A stretch of DNA of 64,000 bases from Streptococcus mutans (GCF_006739205.1 NZ_AP019720.1:806001-870000), one strand, 5' to 3'; shown: positions 9,235 through 18,500, numbered from the stretch's first letter. Program-made: numbers and translations. Notes: generated by a model from the letters alone, not told the origin.

Positions 9235-9826
9235 TTAATTTGGCTGGTGCAACTGATTCGCCAAGCTATGAACAAGCAACTATTACCTGATACTATCGTC
9301 ATCATGGACAGTTTTCCTTTAGTTCTTTGTTAGTCTGTTCGCAACTATAGAGCAAGAATTTTTGAAGGGTTAGCAGACATTGGTTACAATGCGACTAAGC
9401 ACTTATGGTTCTACAGTTTCAAAGTTCACATGCTCGTTACCTTATCTGGCTCCATTCTGAACGATGTTGTTACGTCAGCATCTGTTCCTGATATCAAAGT
9501 GGTAGATGACTTATTGGAAGGTTGCCAGCAATCTGTGATTTTAGCAGACTTAGGCTATCTCAGTCAGGAGCTCAAAGATAGCTTGGAACGAAGAGGGTAT
9601 CACTTATGGACACCACTGCGTCAGAACATGGAGGGGACTAGCCAGTATAACAATTGGAGATTGCTAGCTATGAGACGAACTGTTGAAACACGTTTTTCTG
9701 AATTATGTACTTCTGTTTGATATGGAACAAACCTTCGCCAGAAGCCTAACGGGACTGCAAGTTAGGATTGAACAAATCCTATTGACTTATAATCTGGGCT
9801 ATTTTGAGTTTAACTAGCACCACGGG

Positions 9827-9835
9827 TATATCTAA
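9827..9835. repeat. Target-site duplication, right copy, of the IS982-family element
   Basis: TATATCTAA, matching 7483-7491. Confidence 0.8.
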
Positions 9836-9862
9836 TTAATAAAGATGCTTAAAACACTTAAT

Positions 9863-10020
9863 TTATAACCTTTTTAACAGTTTCCTTAGGTGGCAGGGGT
9901 AACGAATAGCTGTTGATTGAGTTTTGTACTGACCTAGTATGAGGTATATTATTGATTTCTCATACTAAGTGTCGTAGCAAATATCTTAGTTTCTTTTTAA
10001 GCTTCAAACTGAAGGTCTTA
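9863..10020 (-). repeat. Dispersed intergenic repeat, copy A (inverted relative to copy B)
   Basis: The reverse complement of this stretch aligns along most of its length with 54150-54328. Shared blocks include AGTTT(G/A)AAGCTTA, ATCAATAATAT, CTCATACTA and AAGGAAACTGTTAAAAA. Copy A also contains an internal dyad (AGTATGAG with CTCATACT). There is no reading frame of note. It lies just outside the IS junction. Confidence 0.7.
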
Positions 10021-10441
10021 AATATTGTGCCTCTGAGACCTAATATTTTGTAGCAGAACCTGTTTTTTTAATTAAGGCTGGAACAAAAGTGCCCCAGCCT
10101 TTTTATTGTACAGGGATTTTAATTTAACACAGTGGTTGATTGGAATTTTTGCATCTTGGCTTTTAAACTCAAACTTTTAACAGACCACTGAACTATTAAA
10201 GTATCCTTTGCACTGCAAGTGACAGCTCCAATTGTTTGGGAAACAGTTGGAGCTTATCTAAGTTCATGAAGGTTAGTTTCTGTCAATACCTAATTAACTT
10301 TGCGGAAGGTGAACTGACAAAATCGAAATCGTCATTTCATTACAATTACCTAACTAAAAAGTTTTTTTGTAGATACAGATTTTAACAATAACAAATCAGT
10401 GTATTTAAGCTGTTGGAAAAGTTTGAGAGAATAACTGACTC
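10021..10441. other. Intergenic stretch with hairpins, no gene seen
   Basis: The stretch between the repeat and the queG promoter holds two clear hairpins, AAGGCTGG/CCAGCCTT with a T-run at 10074-10105 and AGCTCCAA/TTGGAGCT at 10227-10256. It also holds fragments resembling the reverse complement of the repeat block at 18306-18500 (CAGTGGTTGATTGGAA at 10132; ACAAAATCGAAAT at 10315). No credible open frame is present on either strand. Confidence 0.6.
10074..10105 (+). terminator. Terminator-like hairpin
   Basis: AAGGCTGG pairs with CCAGCCTT and is followed by TTTT. No intact gene lies directly upstream, so it may be a repeat-derived element. Confidence 0.6.
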
Positions 10442-10470
10442 TTGCAGTCTTTGCTGTTTTTCTTTAAAAT
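10442..10470 (+). promoter_or_regulatory. Probable queG promoter, immediately at the start codon
   Basis: TTGCAG (10442) and TAAAAT (10465-10470) are 17 bases apart. The -10 ends six bases before ATG 10477, and no Shine-Dalgarno sequence is visible, so the transcript may be leaderless. Confidence 0.55.
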
Positions 10471-10476
10471 AAAATT

Positions 10477-11601
10477 ATGATGATTAAGGAAGCAATCAAA
10501 CAATTAGCTCAAGATATTGGGATTTCAAAAATAGGATTTACAACAGCTGATGATTTTGATTATTTAGAAAAATCATTACGTGCTTCTGTTGAAGAAGGGC
10601 GTTCTTCAGGTTTTGAACATAAAAATATTGAAGAGCGTATCAAGCCCAGACTTTCTTTAGCTAGTGCTAAAACCATTATTTCAATAGCAATTGCTTATCC
10701 CCATAAATTGCCTGTTAAACCACCTAAAACTCAGTATAAACGCGGCAAAATTACGCCAAATTCTTGGGGCTTGGACTATCATTATGTTTTGGAGGAAAAA
10801 TTACAGCGTTTGGCGCAGGGTATTGAAAGTTTATGTCAAGATTTTCCTTTAGAGCATAAAATTATGGTAGATACGGGTGCTTTGGTTGATACAGCCGTTG
10901 CCCAGCGCTCTGGAATAGGTTTTATTGGCAAGAATGGCTTAGTCATCTCAAAAGAGTTTGGCTCTTACATGTATTTAGGTGAACTTATTACGAATTTAGA
11001 AATTGAGCCTGACAGTCCTGTTGATTATGATTGCGGTGATTGTCACAGATGCTTAGATGCTTGTCCGACTTCCTGTCTTCTTGGTGACGGCAGTATGAAT
11101 GCTAAGCGCTGTCTTTCCTTTCAAACGCAGGATAAGGGAATGATGGACTTAGAATTTCGTAAAAAAATCAAAACTGTTATTTATGGCTGCGATATTTGCC
11201 AAATTTGCTGTCCTTACAATAAAGGAATTCATAATCCTTTGGCCAGTGAAATCGATCCTGAACTTGCAGAACCGGAACTGCTGCCGTTTTTAGAACTGTC
11301 TAATAGTCAATTTAAGAAAAAATTTGGTATGATTGCTGGTTCTTGGCGGGGAAAAAATATTTTACAGCGCAATGCCATTATTGCCCTAGCTAATGGTCAT
11401 GATAAAAGTGCTCTTGTAAAACTTATGGAAATCATTGACAAGAATAACAATCCCATTCATACTGCAACAGCTATCTGGGCTTTGGGTGAAATTGTTAAAA
11501 AGCCAACTCAAGAATTGTATGATTTCATTTTAAGCATTCATTCAGATAATGACGCTATTATAAAAGAGCGAACTGCTCTGCTTAATAGATGGCAATTTTA
11601 A
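10477..11601 (+). CDS. queG: Epoxyqueuosine reductase
   Basis: A 374-residue cobalamin and iron-sulfur enzyme for the last step of queuosine synthesis in tRNA. Two 4Fe-4S clusters are visible, CGDCHRCLDACP (from about residue 187) and CDICQICCP (from about residue 238). The N-terminal part has the cobalamin-binding fold region (VDTGALVDTAVAQRSGIGFIGKNG). The C-terminal 90 residues are HEAT-like (NAIIALANGHDKSALVKLMEII), as in the longer QueG forms. Two adjacent ATGs exist at 10477 and 10480. Neither has a ribosome site and a promoter abuts them. It stands alone ahead of prfB. Confidence 0.92.
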   Translation: MMIKEAIKQLAQDIGISKIGFTTADDFDYLEKSLRASVEEGRSSGFEHKNIEERIKPRLSLASAKTIISIAIAYPHKLPVKPPKTQYKRGKITPNSWGLDYHYVLEEKLQRLAQGIESLCQDFPLEHKIMVDTGALVDTAVAQRSGIGFIGKNGLVISKEFGSYMYLGELITNLEIEPDSPVDYDCGDCHRCLDACPTSCLLGDGSMNAKRCLSFQTQDKGMMDLEFRKKIKTVIYGCDICQICCPYNKGIHNPLASEIDPELAEPELLPFLELSNSQFKKKFGMIAGSWRGKNILQRNAIIALANGHDKSALVKLMEIIDKNNNPIHTATAIWALGEIVKKPTQELYDFILSIHSDNDAIIKERTALLNRWQF

Positions 11602-11650
11602 AAGAACTATGATAGAATAAAAAAGATGCTGGAAATGAGGTATGTATAAT

Positions 11651-12746
11651 ATGGATATGGCAGAAATTCGCCAAAATATAGTAGAAAATAAAGAGAAGTT
11701 GACTAGCTTTCGGAGGTCTCTTTGACTTAGATCGCTTAGAAGAAGAGATCGCTCTTTTAGAAAATCAAATGACAGAACCAGACTTCTGGGATGACAATAT
11801 TGCTGCCCAAAAGACATCACAAGAGTTAAACGAACTTAAGCTCAAATATGAAACCTTCAACAGCATGCAGGAACTGTCGGATGAGACAGAATTGTTGCAA
11901 GAAATGTTAGAAGAAGATGATAGTTTGCAAGGCGAACTTGAAGAAGACCTTGTCAAGCTTGATAAGATTATGACCAGTTATGAGATGACGCTTCTTTTAT
12001 CAGAACCCTATGATGCTAACAATGCTATTTTGGAGATCCATCCGGGTTCTGGCGGTACAGAAGCCCAAGACTGGGGTGATATGCTGCTGAGAATGTATAC
12101 CCGCTTTGGGAATGCCAAGGGTTTCAAAGTAGACGTTTTGGATTATCAAGCTGGTGATGAGGCTGGTATTAAATCAGTCGCTTTATCTTTTGAAGGTCCA
12201 AATGCTTATGGTCTTTTAAAATCAGAAATGGGTGTTCACCGTTTGGTCAGAATCTCACCATTTGATTCAGCCAAACGTCGCCACACTTCCTTTGCCTCTG
12301 TTGAGGTCATGCCAGAGCTTGATGATACCATAGAAGTAGATATTAGAGATGAAGATATCAAGATGGATACTTTCCGTTCTGGTGGTGCTGGCGGACAAAA
12401 TGTGAATAAAGTGTCAACTGGAGTTCGCTTAACCCATATTCCTAGCGGCATTGTTGTTGCTTCGACGGTAGATCGTACCCAATATGGAAATCGCGATCGA
12501 GCCATGAAAATGCTTCAGGCTAAACTTTATCAAATGGAGCAGGAAAAAAAGGCTCAAGAAGTGGATGCTCTCAAAGGTGACAAAAAGGAAATCACTTGGG
12601 GCAGTCAAATTCGTTCTTATGTTTTCACACCTTATACTATGGTGAAAGATCATCGGACAAACTATGAAGTTTCTCAGGTAGATAGGGTCATGGATGGTGA
12701 ACTGGATGGTTTTATTGACGCCTTTCTCAAATGGCGTATGGAATAA
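11651..12746 (+). CDS. prfB: Peptide chain release factor 2, made by programmed +1 frameshift
   Basis: RF2 reads UGA and UAA stops. The first 24 codons start at ATG 11651 ([18 protein letters not shown]) and end at an in-frame TGA at 11723. A +1 slip at CTT TGA C puts the ribosome in the frame DLDRLEEEI and on to the stop at 12746, giving about 364 residues. The anticodon-like tripeptide SPF ([15 protein letters not shown]) and the GGQ loop ([12 protein letters not shown]) are both intact. Annotation from the second frame alone (ATG 11769) would lose the N-terminus. ftsE follows 21 bases downstream. Confidence 0.95.
11711..11726 (+). promoter_or_regulatory. prfB autoregulatory frameshift site
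   Basis: CGGAGG, an internal Shine-Dalgarno-like stimulator, lies three bases before the slippery CTT-TGA-C. Low RF2 lets the ribosome pause at TGA and slip +1, a well-established feedback loop in bacteria. Confidence 0.93.
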
Positions 12747-12767
12747 AAACGAGAGGAAATAAAAATT

Positions 12768-13460
12768 ATGGCATTAATTCAGATGAAGGGTGTTACGAAA
12801 AAGTATAACCGCGGTGCAACTGCTCTGCGAAATATAACAATTTCAGTTAATCAAGGTGAATTTGTTTATTTAGTTGGTCCATCAGGTGCTGGAAAGTCAA
12901 CCTTTATTAGATTGCTTTATCGTGAAGAAAGAACGACTAAAGGGGCTCTTAAAGTTGGGAAATTTAATTTAGCTAAGATGAAGAAAAGAGAAATTCCCAT
13001 CCTGCGTCGTAGTATTGGGGTTGTCTTCCAAGATTATAAACTCTTGCCTAACAAAACGGTCTTTGAAAATATTGCTTTTGCCATGGAAGTTATCGGTGAA
13101 AAACCGCGTGTTATTAAAAAGCGTGTAACAGAAGTTCTTGATTTAGTCGGGCTGAAACACAAAATGCGCTCTTTTCCAGATCAATTATCAGGTGGTGAAC
13201 AGCAACGGGTGGCAATCGCACGTGCCATTGTCAATAATCCGCAGGTTTTGATTGCCGATGAACCTACAGGTAACTTGGATCCTGAAATTTCATGGGAAAT
13301 TATGCAGTTGCTTGAACGTATTAATCTTCAAGGGACGACTGTTTTGATGGCAACTCATAATCGCCAAATTGTAGATACACTTCGTCATCGTGTTGTTGCC
13401 ATTGAAGATGGTCGTATTGTTCGTGATGAAGAGGAAGGAGAGTATGGATATAATGATTAG
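12768..13460 (+). CDS. ftsE: Cell-division ATP-binding protein FtsE
   Basis: A 230-residue ABC ATPase. Visible are Walker A GPSGAGKS (about residue 38), the Q-loop [12 protein letters not shown], the signature [14 protein letters not shown], Walker [13 protein letters not shown] and the switch His in MATHNRQI. FtsE drives FtsX to control peptidoglycan hydrolases (PcsB in streptococci) at the septum. The start ATG 12768 follows GAGAGGAAAT. Its 3' end overlaps ftsX by 17 bases, so the two are translationally coupled. Confidence 0.96.
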   Translation: MALIQMKGVTKKYNRGATALRNITISVNQGEFVYLVGPSGAGKSTFIRLLYREERTTKGALKVGKFNLAKMKKREIPILRRSIGVVFQDYKLLPNKTVFENIAFAMEVIGEKPRVIKKRVTEVLDLVGLKHKMRSFPDQLSGGEQQRVAIARAIVNNPQVLIADEPTGNLDPEISWEIMQLLERINLQGTTVLMATHNRQIVDTLRHRVVAIEDGRIVRDEEEGEYGYND

Positions 13461-14388
13461 AAGATTTTTCCGTCATTTATGGCAATCCATTAAAAATTTA
13501 AAACGTAATGGCTGGATGACTGTTGCAGCGGTTAGCTCTGTAACCATTACCTTGATCTTGGTCGGTATCTTTGCAGCCTTTCTCTTAAATACTGAAAAGT
13601 TAGCATCTGGTATTGAAAAAAATGTTCAGATTAATACTTATTTGCAAGTTGATTCTAAGGATAATGTTAAATCTTATGTAGATTCAAATGATGCCAATAA
13701 AACAGTTAACAATCCTGATTATCATAAGGTATATGATCAAATTAAAAAAATTGAACACGTTAAATCAATTACCTTTTCAAGTAAGGATGAACAATTAGAG
13801 AAACTTAAGAAAACCATGGGAGACGATTGGAACTTGTTTGATGGGGATTCCAATCCTTTATATGATGTATACATTGTGCAGACAACTTCACCTAGTGAAG
13901 TCAAAACAGTAGCTAAAGCTATTGGGAAAATTTCTGGTGTTGATTCAGTTGCTTATGGCGGCACAGATACTGATCGTATTTTTGGTTTGGCTAACTTTGT
14001 TCGGACATGGGGACTTGCAGGAACTGGCCTCCTAGTTTTGGTTGCTATCTTTTTGATTTCCAATACGATTCGTATAACTATTTTGTCACGTCGTAATGAA
14101 ATTCAAATCATGCGTTTAGTTGGTGCCAAAAATGGCTATATCAGAACGCCATTCTTCTTTGAAGGAGCTTGGGTTGGTCTTATTGGAGCGATTATTCCAG
14201 CGGTTGTTGTAGGTTACTTATATATCTTTGCATTTGAGCAATTCAATCCAAATCTTGCTGCTCAAAATCTCTCTCTTTATGAACCAAGTCCTTTCATCTT
14301 TTACCTTATTGGTGCCATGTTTATCGTTGGTATTTTGATTGGGGCTTTAGGCTCAATTTTATCAATGAGACGATTCTTGAAGATATAA
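13444..14388 (+). CDS. ftsX: Cell-division membrane protein FtsX
   Basis: A 314-residue membrane partner of FtsE. One membrane helix follows the basic N-terminus (VAAVSSVTITLILVGIFAAFLL). A large extracellular domain of about 120 residues comes next and would contact the hydrolase PcsB. Three more helices end in VGILIGALGSILSMRRFL. I chose ATG 13444 because GAAGGAG lies just upstream, inside ftsE. A longer frame from 13390 would overlap ftsE without a ribosome site. A strong terminator follows the stop. Confidence 0.94.
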   Translation: MDIMIRRFFRHLWQSIKNLKRNGWMTVAAVSSVTITLILVGIFAAFLLNTEKLASGIEKNVQINTYLQVDSKDNVKSYVDSNDANKTVNNPDYHKVYDQIKKIEHVKSITFSSKDEQLEKLKKTMGDDWNLFDGDSNPLYDVYIVQTTSPSEVKTVAKAIGKISGVDSVAYGGTDTDRIFGLANFVRTWGLAGTGLLVLVAIFLISNTIRITILSRRNEIQIMRLVGAKNGYIRTPFFFEGAWVGLIGAIIPAVVVGYLYIFAFEQFNPNLAAQNLSLYEPSPFIFYLIGAMFIVGILIGALGSILSMRRFLKI

Positions 14389-14413
14389 AAAAAGCCCTTG
14401 ATTGGGCTTTTTT
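14388..14413 (+). terminator. ftsX terminator
   Basis: AAAAAAGCCC and GGGCTTTTTT form a perfect stem with a six-base loop, directly after the stop codon. Confidence 0.92.
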
Positions 14414-14421
14414 GCTTATCG

Positions 14422-14456
14422 GGATGATAGAATGGATTCTAAATCATCCGTTTTTT
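14422..14456 (+). terminator. Second hairpin terminator after ftsX
   Basis: GGATGAT pairs with ATCATCC and is followed by TTTTTT. It insulates the convergent hydrolase gene. Confidence 0.7.
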
Positions 14457-14510
14457 GATATTTACTAAATAAAGCAAATCAAGTAGCTTGATTGAAGATT
14501 TCTCATTTAT

Positions 14511-15149
14511 TTACTGGTTAAAGAAAGGGTTGAAGTTCTTTTCATGCCCAATTGTTGTATCAAAGCCATGCCCTGGGAAAACTTTAAAATGATTTGGCAG
14601 GCTAAAAAGGTTTTCTTTGATACTGTTAATGAGCTCATCAAAATTTCCAGTAGGCAAATCAGTACGCCCAATACTTTCTTTAAAGAGAGCATCTCCCGAA
14701 AAAACTATTTCTTCATCTATAAAAATAAAGGAAACACTTCCCCAAGAATGTCCGGGTGTTGGAACAACTTTGAAATGAAAGCCAGCTATATGGTAATCCA
14801 TATTATCATTAAAGAAAAAGTCAGCAGGAGCAGCAACCACATCTTCCATATCACTGTGACGACTCAATCCTGATAAATTGTCAATAGGGCTGCCCAGCCA
14901 AGAAGCCTCTTTTTCAGAAACATAGACTGGCGGATAATTAAAATGCTGCCGTACCAAATCAAGACTCATAATGTGGTCGTAATGGGTATGGGTCAGTAAA
15001 ATAGCAGCAATAGGTTTATTGATTTCCTTTAATTGAGCAAGGATATCATCACCATTGCTTCCAGGGTCTATCAAGAGGACTGCCTCTTCATTAACAAGGT
15101 AATAGGTGCTTTCACGAGCAGCATCGTTTAAAGTTCTTAAGATTTTCAT
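14511..15149 (-). CDS. Metallo-beta-lactamase-fold hydrolase (glyoxalase II-like)
   Basis: A 212-residue MBL-fold enzyme. The metal motif THTHYDH is near residue 53, followed by TPGHSWGS (third His), FSGDALF (bridging Asp) and FPGHG (last His), the order seen in glyoxalase II-type hydrolases. The usual C-terminal substrate domain of glyoxalase II is absent, so glutathione specificity is not implied. Streptococcal relatives are annotated only as MBL-fold hydrolases. It is transcribed toward ftsX and is separated from it by terminators. Start codon ATG at 15149 has only a weak AAAG upstream. Confidence 0.88.
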   Translation of the reverse strand: MKILRTLNDAARESTYYLVNEEAVLLIDPGSNGDDILAQLKEINKPIAAILLTHTHYDHIMSLDLVRQHFNYPPVYVSEKEASWLGSPIDNLSGLSRHSDMEDVVAAPADFFFNDNMDYHIAGFHFKVVPTPGHSWGSVSFIFIDEEIVFSGDALFKESIGRTDLPTGNFDELINSIKENLFSLPNHFKVFPGHGFDTTIGHEKNFNPFFNQ

Positions 15150-15215
15150 ATCTTTAGTTTAACAAAAATGCTTTCTTTTTGAAATCAAAAAGAAAGGAAA
15201 GCCGTCATTTTTTAA

Positions 15216-16038
<823 letters not shown>

Positions 16039-16042
16039 AATA

Positions 16043-16069
16043 GAGAAAAAGGCCTTAGGGTCTTTTTTT
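16043..16069 (+). terminator. butA terminator
   Basis: AAAAAGGCC/GGTCTTTTTTT hairpin with a G-T pair and a T-run. Confidence 0.75.
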
Positions 16070-16181
16070 GTTTTAGTAATTTTTAAAAAGAGTAAATAAT
16101 CAGAAAATTTTGTCATTTCCATAGAATTATCCTAAAAATTGTGCTAGACTAAAGAAGTAGAAACTATAAGAGGATTTATTT

Positions 16182-17360
16182 ATGGATAGAAAAATGAATT
16201 TTGTAATGATTTCCCCCCATTTTCCAGCAAATTTTGAGACTTTCGCCCACCGTTTATATGAAAATGGTATCAATACACTAGGGATTGCGGATACCCCTTA
16301 TGAGCAATTAAGTCAGGGTTTACGTGATCATCTAACGGAGTATTACCGTGTTGATAATATGGAAGATTATGATCAGGTTTACCGTGCTGTTGCTTATTTT
16401 GCTCATAAGTATGGCAGAATTGATCGTATTGAATCCCATAATGAATATTGGTTGGAATTAGATGCCCATTTGCGGACGGATTTTAATGTTTTTGGTTATA
16501 AAAATGAAGATATGCTTTCTATCAAAACGAAAGCACGTATGAAAGAAATTTTCCGCAAGACAGGAATTAAAGTTGCTCGTGGCCGCGTCTTTACTAGCAC
16601 TGAAGATGCTCGTGCTTTGACTAAGGAACTCGGTTTTCCGGTTATCATTAAACCCAACTCTGGTGTTGGTGCTTCGGATACATACAAAATCAAGTCAGCT
16701 GAAGAATTAGAAGACTTTTTTGGCTATCAAAATCCCACAGTTGACTATATCATGGAAGAATTCATTGATGGTGATATCGTTACTTTCGATGGCTTGACAG
16801 ATCACGAAGGCAATATTGTCTTTTATTCTAGTTTGGAATATTCTGAAGCGGTTTTGGATACGGTAGAAAAAGATAACGATATGTTCTATTATGTCCCTCG
16901 CGACATCTCACCAGAGCTGATTAAACTAGGTGAGCAATGTGTTGAAGCCTTCAATGTTAAAGAACGTTTCTTCCATTTTGAATTCTTCCGTATTAAAAAG
17001 ACTAAAGATTTAATGGCGCTTGAAGTTAACTGCCGTCCGCCAGGTGGCCTGACCATTGATATGTGGGACTATGCCAATGATTTTGATGTTTTTAATGAGT
17101 ATGCCCATATTGTTAAAGACAATCGTTTTGAAGCTCATATCACTCGTCCTTATAACGTTGTTTATATAGCTCGTAAGGCTAATAAACATTATGCGCATAG
17201 CATAGAGGATATTGAAACTAAATTTGGCCATCATATTATTGAAATTGAGTCTGTTCCGGGTATTTTTGCTAAAATTATGGGAGAAGTTGGTATTTTAGCT
17301 CGAACAGAAACCATGAATGAAATGCGTGACATTATCTGTTTTGCTCATGCTAAAATCTAA
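16182..17360 (+). CDS. ATP-grasp carboxylate-amine ligase-like protein
   Basis: A 392-residue ATP-grasp protein. A Rossmann-like N-terminal region (MNFVMISPHFPANFETFAHRL) is followed by the ATP-grasp core: FPVIIKPNSGVGASDTYKI (P-loop-like lid, about residues 150-168), YIMEEFIDGDIVTFDG, and the metal-binding LMALEVNCRPPGG near residue 282. Such enzymes join a carboxylate to an amine through an acyl phosphate. The substrate is unknown. It is followed by an esterase gene 141 bases downstream, a pairing that suggests a shared small-molecule substrate, though nothing in the sequence names it. Confidence 0.85.
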   Translation: MDRKMNFVMISPHFPANFETFAHRLYENGINTLGIADTPYEQLSQGLRDHLTEYYRVDNMEDYDQVYRAVAYFAHKYGRIDRIESHNEYWLELDAHLRTDFNVFGYKNEDMLSIKTKARMKEIFRKTGIKVARGRVFTSTEDARALTKELGFPVIIKPNSGVGASDTYKIKSAEELEDFFGYQNPTVDYIMEEFIDGDIVTFDGLTDHEGNIVFYSSLEYSEAVLDTVEKDNDMFYYVPRDISPELIKLGEQCVEAFNVKERFFHFEFFRIKKTKDLMALEVNCRPPGGLTIDMWDYANDFDVFNEYAHIVKDNRFEAHITRPYNVVYIARKANKHYAHSIEDIETKFGHHIIEIESVPGIFAKIMGEVGILARTETMNEMRDIICFAHAKI

Positions 17361-17501
17361 ACTTTGAGAATTAAATAATGATATTGAAAGGATAAATGCG
17401 GTCAAGAAGCTTGAAAGGGACTAAATTATTTAACAAATTTTGATTTCTTAAACAGTTTTTTAATTTCAAGTACTTTTTGGTTCGCTCTTGGTATCTTAAC
17501 T

Positions 17502-18254
17502 ATGCATTTTGAGAGAAGAAGTCACTGGTCTGGTCAATTGGGCCGAGAAATGTATTTTAATGTTTACGGACATGCTGGAAAACCGATTATTGTCTTTCCA
17601 TCATCGGGCGGCAGTCAGAATGAATATGGTGACTTTGGTATGATTGAAGCCTGCCAAAGTTTTATTGACCGCGGTTTGGTAAAATTTTACACACCTGATT
17701 CTTTAGATAGGGAGTCATGGTTAGCTGAGGGAAAATCAGGTCATGATATGGCTCTAGCGCATGAAGCCTATGATCGCTATATCGTTCATGAATTAGTACC
17801 ACTGATTCGTTACGAATCCAATTGGGATGGGATGATGATGGCGACTGGTTGTTCAATGGGAGCTTTTCATACGGTGAATTTTTCCCTGCGTCATCCAGAT
17901 TTATTTGATATTTCTGTAGCCCTATCTGGGGTTTATGATGCGCGTTTCTTTACAGGTGAATTTTATGGGGATCCTGCTGTTTACTACAATTCTCCTATTG
18001 ATTACCTCTGGAATCAAGAAGATTCTTGGTTCTTAGATCGCTATCGCCGCAATCGCTTCATCGTTGCGGTCGGTCAGGGAGCATGGGAAGAGCCGCATAT
18101 TATTGATACCATTCGCTTGAAAGAAGCTTTTGAAGCCAAATCAATTCCAGCATGGTTTGACTTCTGGGGTTCAGATGTTGCTCATGACTGGGAATGGTGG
18201 CGCGTGCAGATGCCTTATTTCTTAGGAAAACTGGAAGAAGAAGGACGAATTTAA
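17502..18254 (+). CDS. Putative esterase (esterase D / enterochelin-esterase-like fold)
   Basis: A 250-residue alpha/beta hydrolase of the putative-esterase family. The nucleophile elbow is TGCSMGAFHTVN (G-C-S-M-G, Ser at about residue 118), and the acid/base end has SDVAHDWEWW with the catalytic His. The N-terminal strand IIVFPSSGGSQNEYGDFG forms the oxyanion side. No signal peptide is visible, so it is cytoplasmic. It lies behind the ATP-grasp gene and in the same direction. A second family member lies at 20948-21781 on the other strand, beyond an inserted-looking locus. Confidence 0.84.
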   Translation: MHFERRSHWSGQLGREMYFNVYGHAGKPIIVFPSSGGSQNEYGDFGMIEACQSFIDRGLVKFYTPDSLDRESWLAEGKSGHDMALAHEAYDRYIVHELVPLIRYESNWDGMMMATGCSMGAFHTVNFSLRHPDLFDISVALSGVYDARFFTGEFYGDPAVYYNSPIDYLWNQEDSWFLDRYRRNRFIVAVGQGAWEEPHIIDTIRLKEAFEAKSIPAWFDFWGSDVAHDWEWWRVQMPYFLGKLEEEGRI

Positions 18255-18263
18255 TAGAAAATA

Positions 18264-18294
18264 GGTTCATTGTCAACTTTAATGGGTTGACTTC
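18264..18294 (+). repeat. Solo ISL3-type terminal repeat relic
   Basis: The first 23 bases (GGTTCATTGTCAACTTTAAT then GGG) match the ISL3 end at 9234-9212 (reverse complement) at 20 of 23 positions. No transposase remnant is nearby. Confidence 0.6.
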
Positions 18295-18305
18295 TACTAA
18301 TATCT

Positions 18306-18500
18306 GAGAGTGGAACAAAAATCGGTAAATCGTTATGAAATGGCAATTTCGATTTTGTTGTCCCACCTCCGCACAGTTTATTAGGATGTCCGCTATCACT
18401 TGCGTAGCAAGGGATAAGGACTTCCAATAAACCACTGCGTCAAACATTTGATGTTGCACAGATTGAAGGAGTTTGAGACTTTTGTCCCAAACTCTTTTTG
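18306..18500 (+). repeat. Composite intergenic repeat of three hairpins
   Basis: Hairpin 1 is GAGTGGAACAAAAATCG with CGATTTTGTTGTCCCAC (18309-18366). Hairpin 2 is GTCC...TTGC-GTA-GCAA...GGAC (18398-18422). Hairpin 3 is a terminator, GAGTTTGAGAC with GTCCCAAACTC plus TTTTT (18468-18499). Similar parts recur at 10131-10345 (inverted), 48143-48174, 52667-52722 and 58812-58877. No gene is seen in this gap. Confidence 0.7.

Larger units (their letters stand above)
7578..9817 (+). pseudogene. IS982-family transposase, split and mutated
   Basis: The N-terminal part (7578-7868) reads MSHLQYTAKSHHLQWN and includes LLLQAELGIKSQRHFYRICQ, typical of IS982-family transposases. The reading resumes in the same phase after the inserted element at 9243, with VQLIRQAMNKQLLPDTIVIMD and ADIGYNATKHLWFYSFKVH. 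Three lesions are visible: the ISL3 insertion, an in-frame TAG at 9331 where relatives read Gln (FPLVLC-stop-SVRNYRA), and a one-base frameshift near 9705-9716. After that shift the frame continues FDMEQTFARSLTGLQ to a TAG inside the right inverted repeat. No functional enzyme can be made. Confidence 0.85.
7492..9826 (+). mobile_element. IS982-family insertion sequence, interrupted by an ISL3-family element
   Basis: Terminal inverted repeats are easy to read. The left end CCCGTGGTGCTAGTTAA (from 7492) is repeated exactly in reverse complement ending at 9826, and the match continues inward with two mismatches (left TATCAAAAT, right ACTCAAAAT). A 9-base direct repeat flanks it. Removing the internal element (7868-9234) and one copy of its target duplication leaves a unit of about 960 bp, a normal IS982-family size. 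It marks the right edge of the NRPS island. It is probably immobile because its transposase is broken three ways. Confidence 0.88.

Noticed and set aside
11769-12746. prfB starting at ATG 11769
   Set aside because: The frameshift site and the conserved N-terminus show the true start at 11651.
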